From: Uloborus plumipes
Taxonomy: Eukaryota; Arthropoda; Arachnida; Araneae; Uloboridae
Direction: 5' to 3'
Length of the DNA: 64,000 bases
NCBI GenBank assembly: GCA_038373865.1
Contig: JAXGGA010001692.1
Span: 62,001 to 126,000, forward strand
Shown here piece by piece: positions 46,944 to 57,868 of the stretch. The position numbers and the translations under genes were made by a program. Below the pieces are notes generated by a model that ran no database searches, was not told the DNA's origin, and was given only the letters and a program-made list of their open reading frames with translations. Positions within the stretch are counted from its first letter, which is position 1. Every line of letters begins with the position of its first letter.

Positions 46944-47042
46944 AATGATCAAGTCATTGGTGGGAAGTGTGGAGGTTTCTGTGACACATGTGGCCCAAGC
47001 TCTCAGTTAGGAGTTCCTATGGATGTTATGTTGCCTTCATGA
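46944..47042 (+). CDS. gon-1/ADAMTS9: Terminal GON-domain exon with stop codon
   Basis: The exon begins after TATATTTAG (46943) and encodes NDQVIGGKCGGFCDTCGPSS then QLGVPMDVMLPS, stop TGA 47040-47042. KCGGxC..C.PSS is the C-terminal Cys cluster of GON domains, which end a few residues later, so this is the natural end of the protein. Phase 0 matches the previous exon. TGATG is followed directly by GTATGT, a good donor sequence, so a 3' UTR intron is possible. I could not fix a polyadenylation site; the nearest AATAAA-type signal lies near 47580. Confidence 0.92.
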   Translation, partial: NDQVIGGKCGGFCDTCGPSSQLGVPMDVMLPS

Positions 47043-47650
47043 TGGTATGTAAAAGAGTTTTTATTTTTTGCAATAATACTGTATTTTATTTGTAATATCA
47101 GGTCGCCCGACTATCCCCTTTTTTCCCTACGGGCCTGTTTCATGTTCAACTCATTTTTTCAAATTTAGGTCCATGTTCGGGCTATTTAAAGAAAAGGCTG
47201 CAAGATTTATTTTTTCTGTGATCATAAATGCATTTTGTGTGAATGTCAGATGCTTTTGCTGATTTAATTCCTTTCAAACCATGGTTCTATACCAGACTTA
47301 AGTGCACCCACCTCCTTTCCCGCTAGATTTGTAAGTGTGCGCCTATCAAAAAAATTAACTAAAACATATTTTCCCTGTGTAGCTTATAGTGCTATTTTTC
47401 TGGATTGTGCGCCGTTCAGCCCCTATGTCGCTATGTACGCCACTGGTCTATTCTATGGTTCATAGCTCATGCAAGCTCACAAGAATGTTACGTGTTCTAG
47501 AAATTTTGCAATATTTATTCATGTGAAAATTATACTACTAATGTGGTATTGAAAATATTAAGTTTCATTATATTCCATGAATAAAATCAATAGCACTGCA
47601 TCCATTTCTTTCAATTAGATCACCAGCACTTTTTATTCCAAAAAACGAAT
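47043..47650 (+). other. Probable 3' flank or UTR of the GON-domain gene, no further coding region
   Basis: No coding sequence is seen after the stop at 47042. The segment is AT-rich with a few GC-richer patches (about 47101-47150, 47400-47450) whose CCCGACTATCCCC and GTACGCCACTGG phrases hint at old hAT-type fragments. The transcript end is not determined. Confidence 0.4.
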
Positions 47651-47654
47651 ATGT

Positions 47655-48440
47655 TCAAACCTCAATATCTTAAACCTCCTTATCATGAAACCCTTAAAAT
47701 CTCAGAAAAAAAAAATCCCATTTATTTTGCAAGAGAAATCTCTTAATTATTTTCTATGGTTATCTTGCACTTTATTTTTCAAAACCCTTGATAGGTCGAA
47801 ATGTTCGCCTGAAGCAAATGTTGAGATTTTTCCTTAGGAAAATTTTGTAGTAGAACCAGTTTGTAGAGGCATTTACATGTAATCTTTCATCCTTATTTCT
47901 GGAAAATTCTAGTATGGGGAATCAGGGAGAGAGAATAAGGGAGTGTGGATTTGAGGAAGATGCTGTAGCCACTCTGTCTTTTCACTAGGCACTTTTTTTC
48001 TGCTTTAGAACATGTGCTCACTTTGATGACAGGGGTTGAATTTTCATAGTTGACCAGTTTTCAAGCAAAAGCATGTTCATCTTCATTATGATTTTTTAAC
48101 TCATACAAAACAGTTAATGAAAAGCCTAAATTGAATGCATTATCAACTGAGGATAAAATTAAAAGGATTTCTTGAACATAGATAATGAACTTCAAATGTG
48201 TGGGCACATTGACAAATAAAGAAATTATTTCAAGTGTAACTACAGATGTTTCTGATGAAGAATATGAAAAATGGAACAACATCAAGAGCTTGAAAAATCT
48301 ATAAAAGAAGCTAAGAATGCAATGCAACTGCTGCAGTAATTCCTTGAATCAACAGAAAATATTAGAGCTGATTTGTTTGGTGCAATTACTACTGGAGAAA
48401 TTGCAAATTCAAAAGAATTCTGTAAGACACTAGATTTCAA
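47655..48440 (+). pseudogene. Decayed pogo/Tigger-like remnant
   Basis: At about 47655-47710 TTCAAACCTCAATATCTTAA and following CTC-rich phrases resemble pogo/Tigger ends. At 48170-48430 broken + strand frames read LNIDNELQMCGHIDK, then NKEIISSVTTDVSDEEYEKW, then EAKNAMQLLQ, stop, FLESTENIRADLFGAITTGE. An acidic DEE region followed by an EA..A...L..FLE helix fits the C-terminal tail of pogo-type transposases. Several stops and frameshifts are present, and the DDE core is missing. The assignment rests on weak motifs. Confidence 0.4.
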
Positions 48441-50096
48441 TTACGGATTTTTTTCTTTTAAAGCTTTTTTCATTTCTTCAAAAAATGGATATTGTTGCTA
48501 CTTAAAAAAAGGTATGTAAATAGATTTAAAAATTAGCAAAGTGATGAAAGGAATTATTAGGTAATCATTTACGTAAAGTGACGTATATAAATGTCGTTGT
48601 GAGTCATTAGTCACTTTTCACAAGATTGTTAGCTGGAAACTTCTATGTATTGATTTCTTTTCTTTCCTGAAATGTTCAAAATATCAAGGTGGTACTGTAT
48701 TAAAAAATAAAATTTAATGTCATAAATGCAATTTTCAATCTTTGGTATTGAAGAATTTTCTTTTGTGATTGTAATTTTGTAAAAAGATTGATTTCACAAA
48801 TTCAATTTTTATAAATATTTACTTTTGTGCTACGATAATGCTGATAAAATTTTGCACTTTAATTTCTTTTATTTGCATTAGATTCATCTAATTAAATGCA
48901 TTAAAATTTCAACTAAAAGGAAAATTTGTTGTACCAGAATTTAATTTTTAGCACATTTTTAATACTTTTTGGGCTTTTGCTGTTGTAAAGCTTTTAATTA
49001 ACGTTTCATACGGCAGAATTTATTTCTTTAGTGTTTAAAATAAAAGTGTGACTAAACATTATATATTGTTTTAAAGTGATATTATAGCTTTAAAACAATA
49101 TATGTTCTGATCTGTGTGTGTGTGTGCGTGTTGCAGGTATTTTCATAAGTAGCCTTTCTTCAAAAATTATTTATTTTGCAATAATTTTATTTAATTACTT
49201 AGTTTTTATTATTTTTTACAGACTACAGATAAAACTGCACATCATCAGTATTCTTCATTGGCAGTTCTCTTCATACTTAATTTCACTGTACAAAGACATA
49301 TGGTTTCATTTGTTTTCTAGTGAATATTTTGTGGGCAAATGTGATTTTTATTTACTTATTTTGATACGTTGACCAACCAGGTACTTTGTCATCAGCCATT
49401 TGATGTTTTCATTTGATGTGGAGTGTGAATATGCTTTAGACTTATGCAAAAAAATAGAATCTCATGAACTATTAGACTTTTTAAATGAATTTATTCTTTT
49501 TTTAAAATTATTGATTTTAGTGTTTCCCATTGGAATGTTAAATTTTCAATTTTCTCATTTTTGCATAAAATATTTCAACACTTCCATGTGATTTATTCTT
49601 TAAAGATTAACTGAAGGGTTTTAAATTGATTGTTGCTTGTTGTTCCAGTCATTTTTATAGTATCTTTTGGTGATATTTTTATACAAAGTTTTTCTATTGA
49701 TGCATGTTTATAAAACACCATTATCACATTAATGTAGGAAATAATTTAAATTTACTGCTTTTTATTGTGTGTAGGTTTTAATTATTGCTCTTTCTTAGTC
49801 ATAAGTATTAATTGTTCACTATTTTGTGTATAGATAATTCTTCTTTAAAATCAGTGTTATGTGTTAAATGTTTAAACGTTTGTTTTCACGCTCTAAATAT
49901 ATATTAACTGCAAATCTCAATCATCATCATGTGTTAAACTGAATGTTAAATTATGTTGTCTTAGTTTTGTTTTATTTTAAGTTTTCATTCCAGATTGGTT
50001 ATGAAGTGAATTAATTTATTCTGTGCCATTGTTTGGCTATAAAAATAGAAGCAAATTCTGCACCAAGCTTTTAATCAATTAGTGATTCAAGTATTT
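48441..50096. other. AT-rich non-coding stretch, no gene seen
   Basis: No exon, RNA gene or terminal repeats could be supported. A TTTAAAACAATATA segment near 49062-49072 is inverted at about 49090-49102. A short GT microsatellite lies at about 49115-49130. Confidence 0.5.
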
Positions 50097-50329
50097 TTAA
50101 CCTTTTGGAACCAGGCTGTTTTTTAGAAATTTTTCTTTCGACCCAGGTAGTACGACAGTTGAACCACAGATTTTTTTCCATTGAAAAGAGAAGGTATAAA
50201 CTCGTACCAGACGTATGAAACCTGGAAAAAATTCCCGGCTCCAAAGGGTTCGAGTGAAAATCTCAACCCTGTCCTCTAAAAAAAATAGTTACGGTACAGC
50301 ATGTGTACCGCCCGGCTCCTAAAGGTTAA
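50097..50329 (-). mobile_element. TTAA-flanked miniature element, copy 3
   Basis: It begins TTAACCTTTTGGAACCAGGC and ends CCCGGCTCCTAAAGGTTAA. It has the same orientation as copy 2 and very similar sequence across its length. Confidence 0.85.
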
Positions 50330-50799
50330 GCATACTATTTTTATTTAACACAAATACATATCCCTCTTATTATTTTTACTTTGATTCAAACGTGACTCCA
50401 ATTTGCCTTAGATGAAGTGCCTTTTTAAAACTGAGTTTCTTTTTTATTGTAAAAATTTTAACTACTACAGTACAGTGGTAGATCCAGCAGGGGTCATGCC
50501 CCCCCCCCACCACCACCACTTTGTTTGTTTTATGATATTAACTTTTTTCTATCATTTTTGCTGCACTGCTCCAATCTTGATTGTAACAAAGGAACATCAA
50601 TGATCAAGGTATTAAAATCTGGTTCAAATACAATTTGAGAAAGCAATAAAAATTAATTTTCAAGTATAACTAACAAACAAGAACTATTGCTGACAGATTG
50701 GAGACTGAAATAAGGATTTCTAGAACCCTACTGCTGTTTTACAAAATTGTGTTAATGCTCCAATGACAGATCCCATGGATCATTTTAAAAAACAATATA

Positions 50800-52291
50800 C
50801 ACTGGTTATCAAAAATTAAGGAAAAATCACAAAAATGACGATTACTCAAGAAGTTACTTGTAGTTTTTTATCAAACTTGGCCACATCGTACAACACATAG
50901 TAAGGTATAAAATAACATTAAAAATGATACCAAACAATTATAGTATTATTAAAAAAAATACACTAAACAAAATGAACAAATTTGAGGTGTCAGTTTGATA
51001 TTGGGGAAGTAACTTCAATATGGTATATGATCCCCTCTAACAGCAATACAGTTCGAGCAGCGATGCGTGATGCTGTCAATTATTCGGTCTATCAATTCTA
51101 CAGGAAGCAAGAGCCACTGATCTTGCAAAGCAGTTGCAAGTGTGGCAAGGGTTTGAGGGGGTGGGTTGAGGGCAGCAATACGTTTCCCTAAAGCGTCCCA
51201 AACGTGCTCGATAGGATTCAAGTCCGTGGAACAATCTGGCCACTCCATACGCAGAATTGTAGCATGTTCCAGATAATCGTCTATGATGCGAGCTCGGTGC
51301 GGTCTTGCGTTATCGTCCTGTAGCAGGAATGCATCACCTATTGCCGCGGCCTATGGGCGAACATAAGTATCAAGGATGTTATCCCTATAAATTTGAGCAT
51401 ATACAGTTCCCCTGGGAAAGACATGGAGGTCTGTACGTCCAATTAAAAAGATGCCACCCCAAACACAGACACTGCCTCTTCCGTATGCATCTCTTTCGCG
51501 AATGTTTGACGGATAATAATGGGTTCCAGGTTCCCTCCATATCAAATGACGCCTACTATCACTTTCTAGACTAAATCAAGACTTGTCCGTAAAGAGTACA
51601 ACCCTCCATTGGTCATGCGTCCAATGAACATGTTGTCATGCCCACTGTAAACGGTCCTATGGCGTGATGACAATGGCACACAAATAACTGGTCGTCTCGC
51701 ATACAGACCACCTTCGTGAAGCCTTCTACGCACGGTAGAAGTTGACACCAACCTTCCGGTGGCTGCCGCCAGGGAGGATCTGAGAAGAGTCGGAGTAGCA
51801 GATCTACTCCTGCGTGCACATAACCTCAAATATCGGTCATCAGCGCCCGTCGTAGCTATTGGCCGTCCTTGACTGAACCTCCTGGATGCTGAACCTGTGG
51901 TTAAAAATTGGCTCCAAAGTCTATGAACCACAGAAGGACTCACATTTAGCCACCTGGCCACTTCTGTTTGACTTTGTCCTGCCTCTAGTCTACCAATGGC
52001 TCTGCATCTTAGTTCTGTTGGTAGATGATGCCTAGAAGTCATAGCTACGAGTTGGCCATCTCAGATTTCTTTTGGTAGTATCACGACGAGTTTTATAGGT
52101 TTGCTCTTAAACGTGGTTTTTTAAGCTCCTCGAAGATGACGTACTCCGATTGCAGCGCCACTGATTTGAATAGCATAGTTTTACTCAGCAACTCTTACTT
52201 AGTGACATATCCAAATTTTGTATGATTTGGATTATTTTTCAGTTAGTTATCGCGATTTTTGTGATTTTTCCTTAATTTATGATAACCAGTG
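50800..52291 (-). mobile_element. Tc1-like transposon nested in the hAT element
   Basis: Inverted ends CACTGGTTATCAAAAATTAA and TTAATTTATGATAACCAGTG, each followed internally by AAAATCACAAAAATG-type sequence, are flanked by TA (50798-50799, 52292-52293). At 1492 bp it is full length. Its transposase on the minus strand is broken by frameshifts. Confidence 0.92.
51015..52042 (-). pseudogene. Tc1-like transposase with frameshifts (DD34E)
   Basis: The N-terminal 150 or so residues (from 52042) include MTSRHHLPTELRCRAIGRLE, an HTH (SQTEVARWLNVSPSVVHRLW) and a second HTH region ending STVRRRLHEGG. The centre (about 51350-51580) is spread over other frames, with RDAYGRGSVCVWGGIFLIGR recognisable. 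The last part (51015-51345) reads LLQDDNARPHRARIIDDY, then WPDCSTDLNPIEHVWDALGK. Thirty-four residues separate the second catalytic Asp and the Glu, the canonical Tc1 spacing. At least two frameshifts and one stop make it inactive. Confidence 0.9.
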
Positions 52292-52399
52292 TATAATTAA
52301 CCTTCTAATTGTGGATTTTTTTACTTTCAGAGAAAGATGTTCGCTAAGATAAACGAAGTAATGACATATGAAAGTTGCAAAAAGTAGTTCTTAAATTTT

Positions 52400-52720
52400 A
52401 CTTTGAATACAATTGTCCTGATTCTGATGGAGATATTATTTATGTGCCTGAAAATATGAATGATTTACTCTCAAGCATAGATACTCTTTCTGAAGAGGTA
52501 TTTTTGAGAAGAAAACAGTAGACCATCAAATGGACGCTTTCAAATATACACTAATGTTTCTCGACAGTGTCCGTTTTTCTAATCCCTATCCCTACTGCCA
52601 CTGCAGAAAACTCCTTGACAGCTTTGAAAAGACTAAAATATTTCTATTACCCAATATACCCAATATGGATCAAGAGTGGTTAGTGTATCTTGGTGCTAAA
52701 AAATCATGATAGTTGATCTT
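52400..52720 (+). pseudogene. hAT transposase C-terminal (dimerisation) remnant
   Basis: One + strand frame at about 52570-52640 reads LIPIPTATAENSLTALKRLK then YF. This matches the P.(T/S)ATAERSFSALKRIKTYLR motif of the hAT C-terminal dimerisation domain. The continuation (SRVVSVSWC) is in another frame. Upstream (about 52400-52520) is acidic sequence typical of the region before it. The catalytic core is absent. Strand + agrees with the orientation of the surrounding element. Confidence 0.7.
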
Positions 52721-52938
52721 CAAGAGTTTAATTTCCTAGGAAGGATGTTTGAAAATCATAAAAGCCGTTTTTTTTTCTGTTATGTACACCTGTTTTTATT
52801 TGTTTATGTATTTTAATCATCATTTCTATTTTAAGTATTTACTTGAATAAATAAATTCTTAAAGAATTACTTTATATCATGTTGCACCCTCCCCCACCCA
52901 TATTTTCTGGATCCGCCACTGTATATATATTTTTTTAT

Positions 52939-53955
52939 ATATGGGTCATTCTCCTGAATATGTATTTCTTTAGCCAAAATATGTTCAATTTCAAAACATT
53001 GTTTTCTGCTTTTTTTACTTTTATATGAAAGTGTTACTAAAATTGGCCATTAACAATGGCCCTGCTAAATTGTAATTATTTTACTGGTAAATAGAAATTT
53101 AAAGATAACTATAATCATAGAGGCGAAATAATAAAAAAAATAACTTCCATAAATCAAATTGTAAGTATTTCATTAGCTTCCCAAAATAGTAAATTTGAGA
53201 ATATATTGATAACTTATAATTTTGGTAGATGCCTAAAATTAATGTATCGCACCTCCCTTATTTATTCTCACCTCTGTGATAATACTGACAAGAAATTCAC
53301 GAATGCGACAAACTCTGTAAATATACACCTAATGGATGCATTTTTCAGTGAAAAATTTTATTATTTGTTTTTACAATCTGCAAAAGCTAAGCATATGAAA
53401 ACTTTGGTTTTTAGATTAATTTGCATGCCTGAAGTTATAGTTCATGGAGGTGATATTTCTGAATAATCACGCTTCATTTTTTGAAGCAAAGTCTATGTAT
53501 CGTCTTACTCAACTAAAAGCTCACAAAATATTTCCAGCTGAAAATAAACAAGATGGGTGATTTGTATCATGGGAAACAAAGTGATGCCAATACTGCCCTC
53601 TGTCAATGAAAAATGGAATTTAATGTTCAGGTAATGGAAGTGACAATTTATTGCACAACTTACTTTTATATTCTAATAAAACAAACTAAATCACAATGTA
53701 AATAAAATTAATTACCTTAAAACATTTAGTATTTGAGACACTTGTGGAAGAAATAATAAATAAATATTTTTTTAAAAGTCAAACAAGTTATTAAGCAACA
53801 CGAAGAGCAACATCAGGTGTGTGTGACATGCTATGGAGATGACGAATTCATATACTTCGAACACAGAAAAGAAACGAAAAATTGTTAGAAAATTTGATGA
53901 CAGGTTTAAATTGATATACTTTTACTGAAATTAAATTTTTCAGAATGACCCATAT
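52939..53955. mobile_element. TIR element with ATATGGGTCATTCT ends
   Basis: ATATGGGTCATTCTCCTGAA at the start and AGAATGACCCATAT at the end are inverted. The 1017-bp interior is AT-rich and has no convincing coding region. The termini resemble those of the element at 5006-6142 (ATATGGGTGATTCT), suggesting one family. Superfamily unknown. Confidence 0.65.
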
Positions 53956-55530
53956 GCTTTTTAAAATTTCATTTAAAAAAGAAAAAGTAATCTGCTCAAA
54001 AGCAGACAATCCTGCTGTTATTGTGCTTGAGTCCTTAGATACTTTATTAAAGCTTGTAAATAAAGTTTCCGAAATGTAAAAAGTGTTTTGGTTTTACTTT
54101 TTAGTGTTCTGTCTACCTCAACCTATGGTGAAAGAAAAATTAAATGTTATTTATTTGAACCTTTTTTTGCATTTTAAAGCACATTTAAAATCTCATTTCA
54201 CCCATATTTTTTCTTGCACTGCCATTTTCTTCATTTTTGCCAAACAATTCTAGGGACTGGCATTTATAATGTGTTGTTAAATTCTTTACTAGCTTTATAA
54301 CTCCATTTGTATGTAAAAATGTAACACTGCCTCCTGTATTTAGGACCAACTGTATATATAGGTATTTGTGAAGACATGACTGAATTTTTAACATTGTTTC
54401 TTTCTCTATATTTTCTCATCTTTATTCAAGTCCCAAAAATGTTGTGTAAAAAGTGCCTTTGTATTTTTCGTTTGTTTTCAACTTTTACATTTGTTTTCAT
54501 TTTGTTGAACATATGTGTCCTTTTTTTTTTTTTAATCTTGTTTTTAATGTAATTATTTAAGTTCAGGTTTGTGCTGCTAAAACTCCACATACCTAACATT
54601 AATGGAGATTAGTTTGGAACGTTTATAGGATGAAGTATGAAAGTGAAATTCCAAACTCCCATATCCGATGATTCATTCTGTTGTGATTGTGGCTCACACA
54701 TTTGTTTACTGAAACCTTTGTAATAATTATATAGTAAATGTAGAAACTTTTTTATTATTGTTTTAAACTGTGCATAAATGATGAATCACGAATGCATTTT
54801 TTCTAATAATGAACTTTTTCAGTAACTGTTGTTAAGAAGAAATAGTTTGTAGGTTTATATTTGTTCTGACACCTTTGCATGGCTTTAACTGTTTACTTGT
54901 ACAACAGTATTAGTTTTTTCCTCCTATTTCTCTGCATATCAGAAACAGCATTTCTTTCCTAATTAATGTAAGAGTATTTCCCTCTCTCATTCAAATCGTT
55001 ACTTTATTTAAATTATGCTTAATATTTTCCATTTTGCTGAAAAATAACATATCTTAACATGTGATATAACATTAGTAGTTTTAATTGGTTTTTATATTTA
55101 AAAAAACATTTAATTGAAGTTATTTCTCTCAAGTCAAGCAATCCTCAACATATCTGTAACTTCATCAACTTGAAGCTATGTCATAACATACAAATATCAA
55201 ATGTAAAAGAAAACTTATTTAAAAAAAGTATCTTGAAATTTAGTTGTTGATTTATTGAATTTTTTAAACATATTTTCAAGGTGAAGAATGAGCACAAATT
55301 GGGAGATAATTTAATTTTGAACTAAGTTGGCTCAATGTTTTATATGAATCCATTGAATATGTAAATCACTCGGATTCTTTTTAATAATTTGATCAAACAA
55401 AAAATTGAGGGGTTATTTTTCCTAGTATTATTAAAAATTGAAAATGAGACATAAAACAAGCTAAGCATAACTACTAAAATTAAATAATTTCCATGATTTT
55501 AGTCTTCAATATACCTTGAAATTATGTATC
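53956..55530. other. AT-rich non-coding stretch, no gene seen
   Basis: No exon, RNA gene or defined element could be supported in this stretch. Confidence 0.5.
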
Positions 55531-55534
55531 ACCT

Positions 55535-55835
55535 CACCTTGGTGCCGACCACCTTGTCTAGTGGTCAGAGGAGTCTGACCGTGATGCAGTGGCCTCGGGT
55601 TCGAATCCCGACTCAGGCATGGATGTACTTTCCCTCTCTCCTGTCCTTCCTTTGTGTGAATGACTGTTATGAATGGCTGCCTGCCCTATAAACGGGTCTT
55701 ATGGCTTGTGTGTAGAGCTAAAATCGGACTTGCACCATAATGGTGCTCGTAAAAACGGAAGCCGTATCTATTTCGCCATAAACCGGGTAGATGCATCTAT
55801 TCAGGCTCGGGTTCCCGAATGGCATAAGTAACAAC
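55535..55835 (+). repeat. tRNA-derived SINE
   Basis: The head (about 55540-55620) has a perfect pol III B box GGTTCGAATCC (55598-55608) and an A-box-like TGTCTAGTGG about 45 bp upstream. This is followed by a tRNA-unrelated body (GACTGTTATGAATGGCTGCC, TATAAACGGGTCTTATGGCT) and a CAACAACG tail near 55830. The tRNA-like part has no convincing acceptor-stem pairing and runs straight into the body, so it is a SINE and not a tRNA gene. Confidence 0.75.
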
Positions 55836-56340
55836 AACGTCTTGGTGTAGACATAGCTTTGGCTGTGAGTAGCGACAGAAACTTTAGTTTTTGAAGGGGT
55901 GATTAAATGTGACCAACAATCTCCTGAAAGAAGAGCAGTGTCATATCTACCTAGACCTTCTACAACACAAGACGATATTTTGCCTGGGAGTTCAAAGAAA
56001 CCAACCAAATTGCTCCCACAGAAATTCTAAACAATATTTCACCTTCGTCAGATTGACCCAAAATTCAAAGACGTAGAAAAAATAAAGCTATCAACTAGAT
56101 GCCGAAAAGGAAAAAAAAAACAGATTGAAACTTGATGAAAAGGGGTGGGGGGGGGTATCAAAGCTAGGTCTATGGACTCATTCCACATCTCACTTGCGAG
56201 TTGTCAGAATGAAACGAAATTTTACGCATATAAGGACAACATTGATATAAGAAAGTGATTAGAAAATGAGAGTAAAATGATCATTTATTGCAGGAGAAAT
56301 CCCTAATAGATAGATGCTTCAGTTCCTTGTTTAGCCGACT
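55836..56340. other. Non-coding stretch, no gene seen
   Basis: AT-rich with a G-run at about 56149-56156. No supported feature. Confidence 0.45.
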
Positions 56341-57130
56341 CTAGTGTGGATACACGAAATGATACAGGCGAGCTATGAGGCACGATGTCTTACTTGATCT
56401 TGTTACACAGTTCCAATTCAATAAAACCCGCTGGGCTTCCAACTTACCATCCCTAGTGATGACAAATCTGTGAAACAAGGATACTGACCCTGCTACGCGT
56501 GACCGGGCGTTGTCTAATTGAAAAATGGCTTCTGTTAGCCCTGCCATCAGGACCATTACAAGTGACTGAAACGTGTCACGAACGCACCACTGCGCTGCCA
56601 AGTTCTGGATCATTACTAGGGGTGATTGTATCTAACGCGTACGCGATGATTCATTGTAACATTTTTCGAGCTCTAGGTGGGCAATGCCACTGAAAACAAA
56701 GTCACGAATAGAGTTTTACACTGTCGGCTACATTTGGAGTAGTGTCGCGTTTGATAGGACTGGATTGCAACAAAATGGAACCAAATAATCTTCAGCGACA
56801 AATCTTAATTGGACACATTATACACTCGTGTACGATGTATGTGTGTGGTGTCCCCATGTGGAAAGCCTCAATAGTGCCTTTACTTTTCAGCTGCACAGCC
56901 CACAGCTTCGGTGAATGTAACGGAGTAACACCGCATACGATCTTCAGTCACCCCAAATATTGAACCACACACAACTAGGCTTGAAATATTGAACCACGTT
57001 TTTATGATACACTTCAGCCATGTATGATTAGCACTCATGGCAGGACTTCAGGAGCCATATTTCAGCAAGACAATGTCGGTCACACACAGCATTGGTGTCA
57101 CAGACTTTCTTTTGCCAGATTATCAGCTTG
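56341..57130 (-). pseudogene. Decayed Tc1-like transposase remnants
   Basis: On the minus strand at 56341-56613 the frame includes LMAGLTEAIFQLDNARSR, a degraded form of the LMAGLPGAIFQQDNARPH motif around the second catalytic Asp of Tc1 transposases. On the + strand at 57038-57130 another degraded copy reads SGAIFQQDNVGHTQ, with a frameshift before it. The two lie in opposite orientations, so they are either two elements or one rearranged element. No ends were identified. Confidence 0.6.
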
Positions 57131-57868
57131 GTGATAATCAGGGTTTTTTTTTTTTTTTTTTTCGTGATTATCTGCTCATAGGCAGCTAATTAGCTAATTC
57201 ACTAAAAAAGTGGGGGGTCAAAGGAGATACGATGTGGGTGGGGGGGGGGCTGTAAAAAAATCAGTGCATGGCCTGAAAAATAAATAGTTGCGGTAGACTC
57301 ACTCTTTCCGATTTGAAGCTACATTTTAATTTTTTATTAAATAATAACATGAGGAATTTAATCTGCTTTCAACTCCATATGTTCCAACAAGGCATGCTCT
57401 CCATTTGTGTTTCCGCATTTAATTCCTACAAACGTGCAGTTTTCTTGGATTATTTACTTGTTATTTAATTGTTTTATTATTTTATTAGATATTTACAATA
57501 ATATCAAAATCCCAACATAGCAACAAGGGTTTTAAAACACATATATGGATAAATATAGGGCAGTGAACTGGTCTTTTTCCTTTAAGGTACTTCTTCTTCT
57601 TCTTCTTCTTTTGACGCCTAGATGGCGCGTTATTATGATGAGGTGTGGAGACAAAGTCCCTACTCTCCATTACACATGAAAAAGATAGTCTACGATCGAG
57701 GTTTTTGCATCATAAAAAGGTAATTTTTATAAAGGTAACTTGATGCCATGTGAGGCTAATGGGCACAGTAAGTCAAGAGGAAAATAGTGCGAAACAAAAC
57801 AAAACATAAAACAAACATGAAGAAGATAAACAACCAGAAAACGAAACCAAGTGAAGAGCAAAGGAAAA

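Larger units (their letters stand above)
50473..52921 (+). mobile_element. hAT deletion derivative split by a Tc1-like element
   Basis: The start CAGTGGTAGATCCAGCAG and the end CTGGATCCGCCACTG are the inverted CAGTGGCGGATCCAG ends seen in hAT elements. A hAT C-terminal transposase remnant lies at 52400-52720. Without the Tc1-like insert the element is about 0.95 kb. The flanking 8 bp (CTACAGTA, TATATATA) do not match, so it is old. A C-run lies at about 50499-50508. Confidence 0.78.

Noticed and set aside
55540..55620. Functional tRNA gene
   Set aside because: A perfect B box exists, but acceptor-stem pairing is not convincing and the sequence continues into a SINE body.
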